Origin: Rehmannia glutinosa
Lineage: Eukaryota; Streptophyta; Magnoliopsida; Lamiales; Orobanchaceae
Length of the DNA: 64,000 nucleotides
Direction: 5' to 3'
Assembly: GCA_016081115.2 (NCBI GenBank)
Contig: CM071932.1
Location: forward strand, 59,489,639-59,553,638
The notes under the pieces are model-generated. The model worked only from the letters and a program-made list of their open reading frames with translations, had not been told where the DNA came from and made no database searches. Positions 22,127 to 33,599 of the stretch are shown here, piece after piece. The translations under genes were made by a program, and so were the position numbers. The first letter of the stretch is position 1. The number at the start of each line of letters is the position of its first letter.

Positions 22127-22189
22127 TGTAATTAATCGTGAATTTACCTGGAGAATCACACAAAGCAAAACAACATATCGAACACACAA

Positions 22190-23025
22190 TACGAGTTAGG
22201 GATTAGGAATTCTTGCAACTTCTCAAGAAATATTCATCATTGTCATCAATTCATGATCAAATTGCATTTAGTATACAATGAGGACAAGAATCACATGCCT
22301 AAATGTAATAATTTTCATTGAGATATTTTCACAAACACCTTGTAGGCATATATGCAAAGGAGGGATGAACACCAAGTTTGAAATTCAATTCATGCCCAAT
22401 TTTCAACACCAACCAATTCAAGCACATAATATTCATATATCATCACAATTTATCAACCATTTATCAAGCAATTCGAAATTACAATGATATTGAACTTTCT
22501 CACATTTTGTAACCTAAGGCTTGAAAGCTTGAAAAAAAAAATGGTGTACAATTGAAGCACACTTACCCAAATGATAGAGAAGATGAAGATGATGATGAAT
22601 TTGCTCAATAATCCACTTAAATGATGTAAGTAAGAGAACAGAAAATAAGGGCGTAAGGGTGTGTGTGTTGTGTTTTAAAAAAAATAAGACTGGATCAACC
22701 TTTAAATCTCCAAACCGGTCGGGCGCTGCATCGCTAGGGACGGGGCGCTACAGCGCCCGCGCATGCCAATTTTTTCTCGTCACCCTATACCGGGCGCTGC
22801 GGCGCCCGCCCGTCTTTTTCAATTTTTTCTTATAATTGAAAAACAAATCAAAGATTTAAAATCACACCAAAGTAATTCACACAAAAATCACACCAAAATT
22901 CAAGTAAAAACATGCCAAAATAAAAGAAAATAAAATCACGCAAAAAATGCGATCACACAAAAATAACTTGGGTTGTCTCCCAAGAAGCGCTAAATTTATA
23001 GTCGTTAGCCAGACTCAACTACTCG
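22190..23025 (-). other. Integrase to env-like spacer of the Athila element
   Basis: A non-coding stretch between the integrase stop and the env-like ORF. It contains a GC-rich segment (about 22715-22815) with inverted words GGGCGCTGCGGCGCCC and GGGCGCTACAGCGCCC, resembling the LTR block. Sequence from 22165 to 24272 recurs rearranged at 30677-33142. Confidence 0.6.
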
Positions 23026-24733
23026 GGCTCAAGAAATTTCATCACCAAGTGGAAGATTTAAAACCTTCCTTGCTTCATTCCCGAAATAATGTTTCAATCG
23101 TTGTCCGTTTACTTGGAACGAATTCCCATCGTTTCCTCTCAACTCGACGGCACCATAAGGAAACACACGTTCAACCACAAATGGCTCGGACCATCGTGAT
23201 TTGAGTTTACCTGGAAATAGTTTCAATCTAGAATTGAACAATAACACTTGTTGGCCGGGTAAGAATTCACGTCGCAAAATCATTTAATCATGCCATTTTT
23301 TTTGTTTTTTCTTTATACATTTTGGCATTTTCATATGATTCGTGACGAAATTTTTCCATTTCATTTAATTGAAGTAATCGGTTTTCACCGGCCTCTTTTA
23401 AGTTAAAATTCAATTTCTTAATTGCCCAATAAGCTCGATGCTCAAGTTCAACCGGTAAATGGCACGCTTTACCAAACACCAATCGATATGGAGACATACC
23501 AATGGGTGTTTTATAAGTCGTGCGATAAGCCCATAAAGCATCATCGAGCTTTTGTGCCCAATCCTTTCGATTAAAACTCACAGTTTTCTCAAGTATTTGT
23601 TTCACTTCACGATTGGAAATTTCGGCCTGACCATTAGATTGCGGATGGTAACCAAGCGCAATCTTATGACGCACACCAAATTTAGCAAGAAGGTTATTAA
23701 ATAATTTATTGCAAAAATGCGTACCTTCATCACTTACAATAGCTCGAGGAGTACCAAACCGGGTGAGAATATGCTTGTGCAAAAATTTTAGTACTACCTT
23801 AGCATCATTCGTTGGTGTAGCAATCGCCTTTACCCACTTGGAGACGTAATCAACCGCAAGCAAAATGTACAAATTTTCATAGGACGCGGGAAATGGCCCC
23901 ATAAAGTCAATACCCCATACATCAAACAACTCCACCTCTATTATGTTTGTCAAAGGAAGCTCATGACGCCGTGAAATATTACCAACCCTTTGGCATCGAT
24001 CACAGGTCTTTACAAAAGCATAACAATCCTTGAATAATATTGGCCAATAAAAACCAGATTGTAGTACTTTTGCAACTGTTCGGGTTGGCCCAAAATGTCC
24101 CCCGTAAGATGAGGAATGACAATGTTGAAGAATTTCTCCAATTTCTTCCTTAGGAACACAACGACGAATGATAGAGTCCGCGCATCTTCTGAACAGTAAA
24201 GGATCATCCCACAAATAAGACTTAACATCATGTAGGAATTTTTTCTTTTGGTGTGAAGTCAAGTCCGGTGGAAGAACTCCTCCCGCGAGGTAATTAACAA
24301 AATCTGCGTACCAAGGTAATGATGTCTCGGCATGCATAATTTGTTCATCAAGAAATGATTCTTTTATTGGGCTTTCAATCACCTCGTGAGGTTGCTCGAG
24401 GCGGGATAGATGGTCGGCAACCACATTTTCACTCCCTTTTTTATCCCGAATCTCAATATCAAATTCTTGCAAGAGCAAAATCCATCGAATTAACCGAGGT
24501 TTTGCATCCTTTTTTGAGAAAAGATATCGGATTGCCGCATGATCCGTATAAATAATCACTTTTATACCCACCAAGTAAGCTCGGAATTTATCAAATGCAA
24601 CAACTACCTCCAACATCTCTTTCTGTGGTGGTGTAGTTTTGTTGGGCATTGTCCATGGTCCTGCTCGCATAGTAAATTGCTTTAAAAATTTTGTCTCGCC
24701 TCTGACCAAGAACGGCACCCACTGCATAATCAC
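23026..24733 (-). pseudogene. Athila RNase H and integrase
   Basis: The long frame 24733-23288 begins inside RNase H (KVIIYTDHAAIRYLFSKKD, ENVVADHLSR). It continues through the integrase zinc finger (HCHSSSYGGHFG, then CDRCQRVGNIS) and the catalytic core. The core holds Asp in WGIDFMGPFP, Asp in IVSDEGTHF and Glu in HPQSNGQAEISNREVKQIL. A frameshift near 23285 separates the C-terminal domain (FLPGQQVLLFNSRLKLFPGK ... PFVVERVFPYG), which ends at 23029. Catalytic residues are present, so the decay is recent. Family members join element cDNA to chromosomal DNA. Confidence 0.88.
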
Positions 24734-25820
24734 TCACATCGCACATAAGCTCAAATGGTTGGGTCCAATCCAGCACGATCATAATAGGAGCTGAAACAAG
24801 TGCCTTTATTATCTGTTCAAATGCCTGTAAACAAGACTCATCAAAGCAAAGGATAGCATCTTTTTCAAGGAGATTACAAAGTGGTTTAACAATTTTTGAA
24901 AAATCTTTTATAAATCTCCTATAAAATCCTACATGCCCTAAAAAGCTTCTTATGCCTTTCACATTTGAAGGTGGGGGTAGCTTTTCAATAGCCACCACCT
25001 TTGCCCTGTCAACTTCCAAACCTGTACAAGAAATACGATGCCCAAGTACAATCCCTTCTTTGACCATAAAATGACATTTTTCCCAATTAAGTACAAGATT
25101 AGTTTCCTCACAACGTTGCAAAACAAGAGATAAGTTATGCAAACAATGGTCAAAAGAAGTACCAAAAATAGAAAAATCGTCCATAAAAATCTCCATGATT
25201 TCCTCAACCATACCATGAAAAATCGCCATCATACACCTCTGAAAAGTAGCAGGTGCATTACATAATCCAAATGGCATCCTGCAAAATGCAAAAGTACCAT
25301 ATGGACATGTAAAAGTGTTCTTTTCTTGATCCTCAGGGGCAATGGCGATTTGATTGTACCCTGAATAGCCATCAAGAAAACAGTAGTATTCGTACCCTGC
25401 TAACCTGTCCAATATTTGATCAATAAAGGGGAGGGGGAAATGATCCTTACGAGTAGCTTTATTCAGTTTCCTGTAATCAATACATACTCACCATCCTGTG
25501 ACAGTTCGTGTATAAATTAATTCATTGTTATCATTTTTCACAACTGTCATACCTCCCTTTTAGGAACAACACATCAGGACTCACCCATGAACCATCGAAA
25601 TGGCATAAATGATACCTGCCTTTAGCCATTTTAAAACCTCATTTCTCACAACTTCTTCCATTGCGGGATTAAGCCGTCTTTGGTGCTCAATAGATGGTTT
25701 ATAAGACTCTTCCATTAAAACTTTGTGCATTACAATGGAAGGACTTATACCTTTCAAATCAGAAATAAACCAACCCAAAGCTGACTTATGCTCACGAAGC
25801 ACACGCAACAACTTATCCAA
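24591..25820 (-). pseudogene. Athila reverse transcriptase and start of RNase H
   Basis: Finger-region sequence (ALGWFISDLKGISPSIVMHK, then EVVRNEVLKWLKAGIIY) lies at 25581-25820. After frame breaks the palm follows at 25412-24591 with FLDGYSGYNQI, CPYGTFAF, PFGLCNAPATFQRCM and the active-site FMDDFSIFG. Then come FLGHVGFYRRFIKDFSKI and the RNase H start (CDVSDYAVGAVLGQ). Stops near 25480-25580 and a frameshift near 24600 split the polyprotein. Confidence 0.88.
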
Positions 25821-26976
25821 TTCGGGTGAAGATAATGAAGCGTAAAAACAATTCGGGTAGTTTTATCTTTTCCCAAAAATGCATATTGAAGATGTTAGGA
25901 AGTTCCTTTAGTTCTAAAGTACCTTTCGGAATATTTTCAATATTGGCATTTTCTAATTCTTCCTTTTGTTTTTCTTTTACAATTTCTTTAGCCTCAAGGG
26001 AAAGAATAGACTCAAGCAAATCAATATCATCACTAACTACCTCATCACATTTCATTATTGAATTAATCAAACAATGTTCTAACGGATCTTGTAAATCTTG
26101 TTTTATAACTTCCGTTTGAGCACATTGTTCGATCATATCAATAAAATGACATGTTTGAGGTTCTTCTTGAAATTTCATTGCTTTATAAATATTAAACAAT
26201 ACCTCATCATCATTTACCCGTAATGTTAACTCTCCTCATTGCACATCAATTAGAGATCATCCCGCTGCTAGAAAAGGTCTTCTAAGAATCAATGGCATTT
26301 CATGATCTTCTTCCATATCCAACACCACAAAGTCCGCAGGAAATATGAATTTATCCACTTTGATCAACACATCTTCAATCACACCTCTTGGGTAGGTGAG
26401 TGATCTATCGGCTAATTGCAATGTAATGGTAGACGGCTTTACCTCTCCAAGGCCAAGTTTCCTGAAAACAGATAACGGCATAAGATTAATGCTAGCACCC
26501 AAATCATAAAGAGCCTTATTAAAATAAGAGTCACCAATAGTGCAAGGGATAGTGAAACTCCCCGGATCTCTTAATTTTTGTGGTAGCTTTCTTTGCAAGA
26601 TGGCGCTACATTCCTCTGTGAGGTTAACCATCTCATATGCCTCCAACCTTCTCTTTCTCGACATCACATCCTTCATGAATTTTGCATAGTTTGGCATTTG
26701 CTCAAGTGCATCGGCAAAAGGAATGTTGATGTGAATTTTCTTGAATATTTCCAAAAAATTTGGAAAATTGAGCGTCCAACTTTTTCTTCTGAAACCTCTG
26801 TGGAAAAGGAAGAGAATTTGGTAATACATTATCAGAATTGGAAATTGGTTTAACCTCATTTTTCGCACTTTCTGATTGCTTGTCAATGCCCTCTTCATTG
26901 TGGAGTGTTTCAGAGCTTGCTTTTGGTTCATTGGTGGCATGAGTAGGCATCCTTGGTTCATCATATTCAGTTCCAC
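25813..26976 (-). pseudogene. Athila aspartic protease and linker
   Basis: The frame 26976-26257 includes PFADALEQMPNYAKFMKDV and a retropepsin-like core with KALYDLGASINLMPLSVF, GVIEDVLIKVDKFIFPADF and MPLILRRPFLAAG. The active-site motif reads DLGAS, an Athila variant of D-T/S-G. After a TAG near 26255 the acidic linker to RT continues in frame to 25813. The first part of the frame overlaps the end of gag in another phase. Confidence 0.75.
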
Positions 26977-28358
26977 TTCTCAACTTAATGGCCTTACAAT
27001 GCTCATATGGGTTCACCTCGGTGTTACTTGGAAACGTATCAACTTTCTGTTGTAAATTAATAGCCGTGGCCAATTGACCCACATGTGTCCCCAAAGATTT
27101 GAGATGACTTTCAATTGTTGTAACCCTTGAACCCAAATTTTCTATGTTAGAATCGGCCTTGTTCATGTTTGCACTTGTTTCTACAAGGAATGAACTAAGT
27201 AATTCTTCCAAAGACGGCTTTTGTTCTACCACGTGTGTACTCGTACTTGCTTGGTTTTGAAATCCCGGAGGTGGTTGCAACACATTTCTCGTATTGCTAT
27301 ACGAGAAATTTTCATGATTGCGAAGTCCCGGATGATAATGCGTTGGCAATTGATTCCTCTATTGTTGAAACCCGATTGTTCACATAATTGGCTTGCTCCA
27401 AATCGGGATTCACCACTTCTTGACTTACCTCCATAATGACCTCTGTTTGTTGTTTTCCACCCGAATTTAGAGTGGCAATTTGCTTTGACAATGCGGAAAT
27501 TTGAGAAGCTAATGCGGACATAGTATCAAGTTCAAGAACACCGGCAACTTTTCTTGGCGTAGATCTCTCAGAAGGCCATTGATAACTATTGGCAGTCATT
27601 TATTCTAGTAAAAGCATGGCTTCACTTGGAGTTTTAGCCATCAATGTACCTCCCATTGCAAAGATCTATAATAGTTCTCGAATGCCCATTCATACCATTG
27701 TAGAAATCTTGAACTTTTTGCCAATCTGTGTACCCGTGTTGTGGACACCTCCTCAATAATTCTTTGAATCGTCCCAAGCTTCGTAGAGTGGCTCAAAGTC
27801 GAGTTGATGAAATTGAGCAATCTCACTTTTCAGTTGAAGTGTCTTGCTAGGTGGAAAGAATTTTGCCATGAACTTTTCAGTGAGATCATCCCAACTAGTG
27901 ATACTTCTGGGTGGGAAGGTTTGAAGCCATTGTCTAGCTTTATCGCGAAGTGAAAACGGAAATAACCTCAACCGAATAGCTTCATCGGGAACCCCATTTA
28001 TTTTTATTGTGTCACATATGTCGAGAAAAATAGCCAAATGAGCGTTCGGGTCATCTACGGCACTTCCCCCGAATTGATTCTGTTGCACCATGTTTATCAG
28101 GGTCGGCTTCAATTCAAAATTATTCACATTGATAGGTTGGCGAACAATGCCCGAATAATTTTGATTCGTGGTTGGTCGAAAATAGTCCCGAATGGCCCTC
28201 TCCGGTGCTGCAATAATAGGTACACGTTCTTCATCATCACCGATTCCTGCCATTTTTGCGAATTCGATTCTTCGTGCGGCTTTAATCTTTCGAAGTGTTC
28301 TTTCAATTTCTGGATCAAATAAGATTAAATTAGCACTTTTATTTTTTCGTATCAACAA
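26702..28358 (-). pseudogene. Athila gag
   Basis: The frame 28358-27753 carries the retrotransposon gag core (AHLAIFLDICDTIKINGV, AIRLRLFPFSLRDKARQWLQ, SWDDLTEKFMAKFFP). Frameshifts near 27770, 27600 and 27330 pass it to the segments at 27599-27312 and 27349-26702. Those hold a coiled-coil-like region (NIENLGSRVTTIESHLKSLG) and the conserved PFPQRFQKKKLDAQFSKF before the protease. No CCHC knuckle was seen, as is usual for Athila gag. It would form the virus-like particle core. Confidence 0.8.
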
Positions 28359-28458
28359 GAAAACACAAAAATGACAATGACCCTATTGTAATAAGAACCA
28401 ATCTAAATTAAAGTAAAACTACTAAGTAATAATATTAGCGCAAATAAGATGAATTATT

Positions 28459-28475
28459 CCCCGGCAATGGCGCCA
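28459..28475 (-). other. Athila primer-binding site (tRNA-Asp type)
   Basis: The minus strand reads TGGCGCCATTGCCGGGG, six bases inside the 5' LTR boundary. It fits the tRNA-Asp-type site of plant Gypsy elements (TGGCGCCGTTGCCGGGG) with one mismatch. Confidence 0.8.
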
Positions 28476-28481
28476 AAAACT

Positions 28482-29815
28482 TGTTAGGAAATTTTCTAAC
28501 CGCAAGTCTACGGTGTCAAGTTTTAATATAGAGAAGTAAGATTGTCGAATCCACAGAGAATAATTTTAGAATTATCTCTAAGTACTATAATATATTAGTC
28601 TAACTTTATTTAGAAATTCAATATTTGATGGAGTTGATTATACTAAAAATACCAAAAATAAATCAAGAATATGAAAATATCAATTAGTTTATCCAAATGA
28701 TTAAATGAATTCTGGAGCTGTGATGAATCTAGTTATCCCTTATGTTATCCATATGATTTATCAATCATCAATTATCAATTTATAAGTCAAGATTTCTACA
28801 ATAATCATTTTCTCTCTCGAGTGCCAAATGATTTTAGATCTCAATTGGGAAATCAATATCTCTATAAAAAAATCACCAATTGAAATCTCAATAAAAGCTA
28901 TGAATCTTGATAAATGACTTCAAAGGAATCACAAATCTCCCAATTCTATGAAATCCTAGGTTATGCTATTTCAGGGTCATGTATTCAATTACCTCTCTCA
29001 AGTGTCAAATCAAATACACCAAACACTCTAAATTATTGATCAAGTAATTTAGAAGCAATAGATCCAAATAGCACAAATAAATTGATAGATCTAGATTGAC
29101 AAACCACAATTTCAAAACATAAGTTCAAACATAGATTACATCATCCCTCTAGAATTATAGCGTTTAGCTCATGATTGAAGAAAATGAATCCATAAGAATA
29201 CAACAATACATCTTACAAAATATGGAGAAAGTAACAAAATAAGAACAAGAGTTGAGGGATCTTCTCTATTTTTAGATGATAAGAGCCTTCAATCTTCTTC
29301 TCCAAGCTTGTTCCAAGATGTTTCTATTCTTCTCCCTTGTCTTCTTGTTGTTTTGTTGTCTTCCAAAACGGTCCAAAGTACCTGAATTCTCGCCCATATG
29401 TCTCTATTTATAACCCCCTCAAGATCCAAGAAAAAGGTAGGCACACATAGGAGCGCCCGGGCATGGGCGTTGTGGTGCCCAGCAATTTCTTCCGCTAAAT
29501 TACCGTCCGGGCGCTACAGCGTTGGGCGCTGCGGCGCCCACACGTCTCCCTCTTGGCGTCGCTGTCCATGGGGCTGCGGCAAGGGCGCCGCCCGTTCTTC
29601 AGCCAAAAATGCGATTTTTTCTTCTTCAAACGCGATTTCTTCCTTCATTGTACCGTTTTTCGTCATTTTCTTCATTCTTCGACTACCAAATCTGTATTGA
29701 CTTTACATCGACACTTAATGACATAAAACAGACTCTAACAACTCTAAAACACCCAAAATTAATTAAAAATTCTAATCTAAAATACTCGATTAGTTGGTAA
29801 AATACCAACTTAACA
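28482..29815 (-). repeat. 5' LTR of the Athila element
   Basis: 1334 bp, TGTTAGG ... TTAACA on the plus strand, followed by the TSD AGTAA (29816-29820). The minus strand has a TATA box (TTATAAATAGAG) near 29402-29413. The GC-rich block at 29450-29595 differs by substitutions and indels from its partner LTR. Confidence 0.92.
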
Positions 29816-29986
29816 AGTAATATAGAGATAACCATAGATTGAGATAAATATAAACAAGTTGACATTTAAATTTATATTTTAAAATATAATTTTGATAGAT
29901 TTTTTTTTATTTTTATTTACTTATATGCACATTATTCTTAAAAATAAAGTAATAAATACGTGCAACGCACGGGGTGGATTACTATG

Positions 29987-30080
29987 TAGTGAATAAATAT
30001 GAATTGGGACTAGTTTAAATTCAATCATTTCATTTCATTTAAGGATGGATTTTAATTATCAATGTTTCTCATTTGCATTT
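29987..30080 (+). repeat. 94-bp direct repeat, copy B
   Basis: About 96% identical to 16657-16750. It begins two bases after the CTAT that I take as the Helitron 3' end. Confidence 0.85.
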
Positions 30081-30580
30081 TGAGTGTTTTTTTTTTTTTT
30101 TGAAACTTGTCCCATCTTTATTTTTTATATAAAAATATTATATACATATATTTGTTTTTTAGAAAATATATATTTTTAGAGTCTTAACAAGTACATATAA
30201 TTTTGAATATTTTTTTATTGTAAAGACATTTATCAAGTAAGGTTGGATCAAAACGAGCATGGATATGAATCCTTAAAAACTTTATGGCTTAGCTTGTATG
30301 GTTTTTCGTTTCAGTGGAGAATCTCACTTTCCATCTCATTTAGATAATTTTTTTATTTTTTATTGAAATTTGTACAAAAGTGAAAATATGTATGTTTATA
30401 GAAATTTTGGAAGAATTTATAGGGTGAAAAATGGGATTATATTTGGTTTGGTATGAAAAAATAATAATACATAATTGGATGAAATTGAGAATGGTCCATT
30501 TTAAAATTTTAATTTGAAAATAGTAATTTATGTGGATAAATAGTATTGGGCCCTACATATGTAATAATACGGTTGTAAAA
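30081..30580. other. AT-rich spacer
   Basis: A T-run follows the direct repeat (about 30089-30103), then AT-rich DNA with no recognisable gene. I see nothing else to report in it. Confidence 0.5.
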
Positions 30581-30676
30581 TAAGGGCATCTGCAGTGCTA
30601 GTTTTTTGGAGTGGTTTTTGGAGTGAAAAACCTCATAAAAAAAAAGTTGACTCCCATTGTGGGATGAAGGTGTTAG

Positions 30677-32751
30677 GGGTTAGGAATTCTTGCAACTTCT
30701 CAAGAAATATTCATCCTTGTCATCAATTCATGATCAAATTGCATTTAGTATACAATGAGGACAAGAATCACATGCCTAAATGTAAAAATTTTTATTGAGA
30801 TATTTTCACAAACACCTTGTAGGCATATATGCAAAGGAGGTATGAAAACCAAGTTTGAAATTCAATTCATGCCCAATTTTCAACACCAACCAATTCAAGC
30901 ACATAATATTCATATATCATCATCATTTATCAACAATTTATCAAGCAATTCGAAATTACAATGATATTGAACTTTCTCACAATTTGTAACCTAAGGCTTG
31001 AAAGCTTGAAATAAAAAATGGTGTACAATTGAAGCACACTTACCCAAATGATAGAGAAGATGAAGATGATGATGAATTTGCTCAATAATCCACTTAAATG
31101 ATGTAAACTTGAAGACTTTGTTGGATTTTTGTAAGAGAAGAGAAAATAAGGGTGTGTGTGTGTTGTGTTTTAAAAAAAACAAGGCTGAATCAGCCTTTAA
31201 ATCTCCAAATCGATTCGGAAGTGACTGCAGAAATACCACAAGATGCCAATTTTTCTCGTCACCTGTGTCATGCAGGCATGGGCGCGCCCCTTGCCTTCTT
31301 TTTCAATTTTTTTTATAATTGTAAAACAAATCAAAGATTTAAAATCACACAAAAGTAATTCACAAAAAAATCACACCAAAATTCAAGTAAAAACACGCCA
31401 AAATAAAAGAAAATAAAATCACGCAAAAAATGCGATTACACGAAAATCACTTGGGTTGCCTCCCAAAAAGCGCTAAATTTATAGTCATTAGCCGAACTCA
31501 ACTACTCGGGCTCAAGAAATTTCATCACCAAGTGGAAGATTTAAAACCTTCCTTGCTTCATTCCCGAAATAATATTTCAATCGTTGTCCGTTTACTTGGA
31601 ACGAATTCCCATCGTTTTCTCTCAACTCGACGGCACCATAAGGAAACACACATTCAACCACAAATGGCCCGGACCATCGTGATTTGAGTTTACCTGGAAA
31701 TAGTTTCAATCTAGAATTGAACAATAACACTTGTTGGCCGGGTAAGAATTCACGTCGCAAAATCATTTGATCATGCCATTTTTTTGTTTTTTCTTTATAC
31801 ATTTTGGCATTTTCATATGATTCGTGATGAAATTCTTCCATTTCGTTTAATTGAAGTAATCAGTTTTCACCGGCCTCTTTTAAGTTAAAATTCAATTTCT
31901 TAATTGCCCAATAAGCTCGATGCTCAAGTTCTACCGGCAAATGGCACGCTTTGCAAACACCAATTGATATGGAGACATACCAATGGGTGTTTTATAAGTC
32001 GTGCGATAAGCCCATAAAGCATCATCGAGCTTTTGTGCCCAATCCTTTCGATTAAAACTCACAGTTTTCTCAAGAATTTGTTTCACTTCACGATTGGAAA
32101 TTTCGGCCTGACCATTAGATTGCGGATGGTAACCAAGCGCAATCTTATGACGCACACCAAATTTAGCAAGAAGGTTATTAAATAATTTATTGCAAAAATG
32201 CGTACCTTCATCACTTACAATAGCTCGAGGAGTACCAAACCGGGTGAAAATATGCTTGTGCAAAAATTTTAGTACTACCTTAGCATCATTCGTTGGTGTA
32301 GCAATCGTCTCTACCCACTTGGAGACGTAATCAACCGCAAGCAAAATGTACAAATTTTCATAGGATGCGGGAAATGGCCCCATAAAGTCAATACCCCATA
32401 TATCAAACAACTCCACCTCCATTACGTTTGTCAAAGGAAGCTCATGACGCCGTGAAATATTACCAACCCTTTGGCATCGATCACAGGTCTTTACAAAAGC
32501 ATAACAATCATTGAATAATGTTGGCCAATAAAAACCAGATTGTAGTACTTTTGCAGCTGTTCGGGTTGGCCCAAAATGTCCCCCGTAAGATGAGGAATGA
32601 CAATGTTGCAGAATTTCTCCAATTTCTTCCTTAGGAACACAACGGCGAATGATAGAGTCCGCACATCTTTTGAACAGTAAAGGATCATCCCACAAATAAG
32701 ATTTAACAACATGTAGGAATTTTTTCTTTTGGTGTGAAGTCAAGTCCGGTG
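30677..32751 (-). pseudogene. Duplicated Athila integrase fragment plus 3' flank
   Basis: The segment corresponds to 22200-24272 of the full element. It includes integrase (zinc finger CDRCQRVGNIS, WGIDFMGPFP, SDEGTHF, SNGQAEISNREVK) at 31931-32751 and the C-terminal domain at 31512-31841. A one-base deletion near 31950 changes the frame at the KACHLP position. It is not an exact copy: about 24 bp are added near 31107, and the GC-rich block near 31215-31280 is unrelated to that at 22715-22815. It therefore derives from a sister Athila copy. No LTR is attached. Confidence 0.85.
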
Positions 32752-32755
32752 GTTA

Positions 32756-33142
32756 GAAATTCTTGCAACATATCGAACACACAATACGAGTTAGGGGTTA
32801 GGAATTCTTGCAACTTCTCAAGAAATATTCATCCTTGTCATCAATTCATGATCAAATTGCATTTAGTATACAATGAGGACAAGAATCACATGCCTAAATG
32901 TAATAATTTTCATTGAGACATTTTCACAAACACCTTGTAGGCATATATGCAAAGGAGGGATGAACACCAAGTTTGAAATTCAATTCATGCCCAATTTTCA
33001 ACACCAACCAATTCAAGCACGTAATATTCATATATCATCACAATTTATCAAGCAATTCGAAATTACAATGATATTGAACTTTCTCACATTTTGTAACCTA
33101 ATGTTTGAAAGCTTGAAAAAAAATGGTGTACAATTGAAGCAC
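32756..33142 (-). repeat. Second partial copy of the Athila spacer
   Basis: The stretch matches 22167-22551 and also 30670-31050, so the same spacer occurs twice inside this unit. The junction at about 32752-32775 joins pieces through the shared word ATTCTTGCAAC, suggesting template switching or microhomology repair. Confidence 0.8.
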
Positions 33143-33409
33143 ATTTTTTGGTCTCCAAAAAAACGATACCATATACACGGTACCGCATTTTCACAATTTT
33201 TTTTTCTGAACAAATTGGTAATGGTTGGTTGTGATATTGTTTTTAAAGTGGGAGTGTAGGGTCCAAAAAAATTTGTTTAGAGGTTTTTGGATTGCGGAGA
33301 GAAATGTGAGGTTTTTTCTTTTTGAGGTTTTTATGATATGGCAGCATGTGCTCCACCAAAAAGTAGATTTGTTGGGGTTTTTAGAAATGTGATATTGTAG
33401 ATACCCTAA

Positions 33410-33594
33410 ATAAGTGATAGTATTGGGTTCCAATGAATATATAGGTGTGAGATTCGAGAATGTAGGATTGAAAAGCTTTTTTTTTTCTTTTTTGGAAAAT
33501 AAAATGATGAAAATGAGATATTTCTCGTAAGATTTAGTAAAACTGATATGATTCAAATTTCTAAAATAGTAAAAAATGGAAAAAAAACTCCGCT
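33410..33594. other. Short spacer before the Tat element
   Basis: AT-rich DNA between the transposon-like unit and the TSD AAATG of the next element. No gene seen. Confidence 0.5.
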
Positions 33595-33599
33595 AAATG

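Larger units (their letters stand above)
18329..29815 (-). mobile_element. Athila-type Ty3/Gypsy LTR retrotransposon
   Basis: This 11.5-kb element on the minus strand has LTRs at 28482-29815 (5') and 18329-19671 (3'). Both start TGTTAGG and end TTAACA on the plus strand. An exact 5-bp duplication AGTAA lies at 18324-18328 and 29816-29820. The primer-binding site next to the 5' LTR is TGGCGCCATTGCCGGGG, complementary to plant tRNA-Asp with one likely mismatch. The gene order is gag, protease, RT, RNase H, integrase, then an extra env-like ORF before a long 3' non-coding stretch, as in the Athila lineage. Frameshifts and stops in gag-pol indicate a non-autonomous copy. Confidence 0.92.
17443..29985 (+). 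mobile_element. Helitron remnant, interrupted by the Athila element
   Basis: Helicase sequence at 17443-18136 is followed by non-coding DNA to 18328. It resumes after the Athila insertion at 29821. At 29959-29971 there is a perfect hairpin CGTGC-AAC-GCACG, and 11-13 nt further on CTAT (29982-29985). This is the layout of a plant Helitron 3' end, except that CTAT replaces the usual CTRR. The 5' TC end was not found and may lie upstream of 17443. Confidence 0.5.
30584..33406. mobile_element. DNA-transposon-like unit with captured Athila sequence
   Basis: The left end GGGCATCTGCAGTGCT and the right end (reverse complement GGGTATCTACAATATC) match at about 11 of 16 positions. TAA flanks both sides (30581-30583 and 33407-33409). 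A TWA duplication and GGGCATCT-type ends suggest PIF/Harbinger. The outer arms (30584-30676 and 33143-33406) are non-coding. Everything between is Athila-derived sequence in two overlapping pieces. The class is inference because the ends are short and diverged. Confidence 0.45.

Noticed and set aside
28459..28475. tRNA gene fragment
   Set aside because: Only the 3' complementary portion is present and it sits at the LTR boundary, so it is a primer-binding site.
30677..33142. A second complete Athila element
   Set aside because: No LTRs, no gag, protease or RT; only integrase and spacer pieces in a rearranged order.
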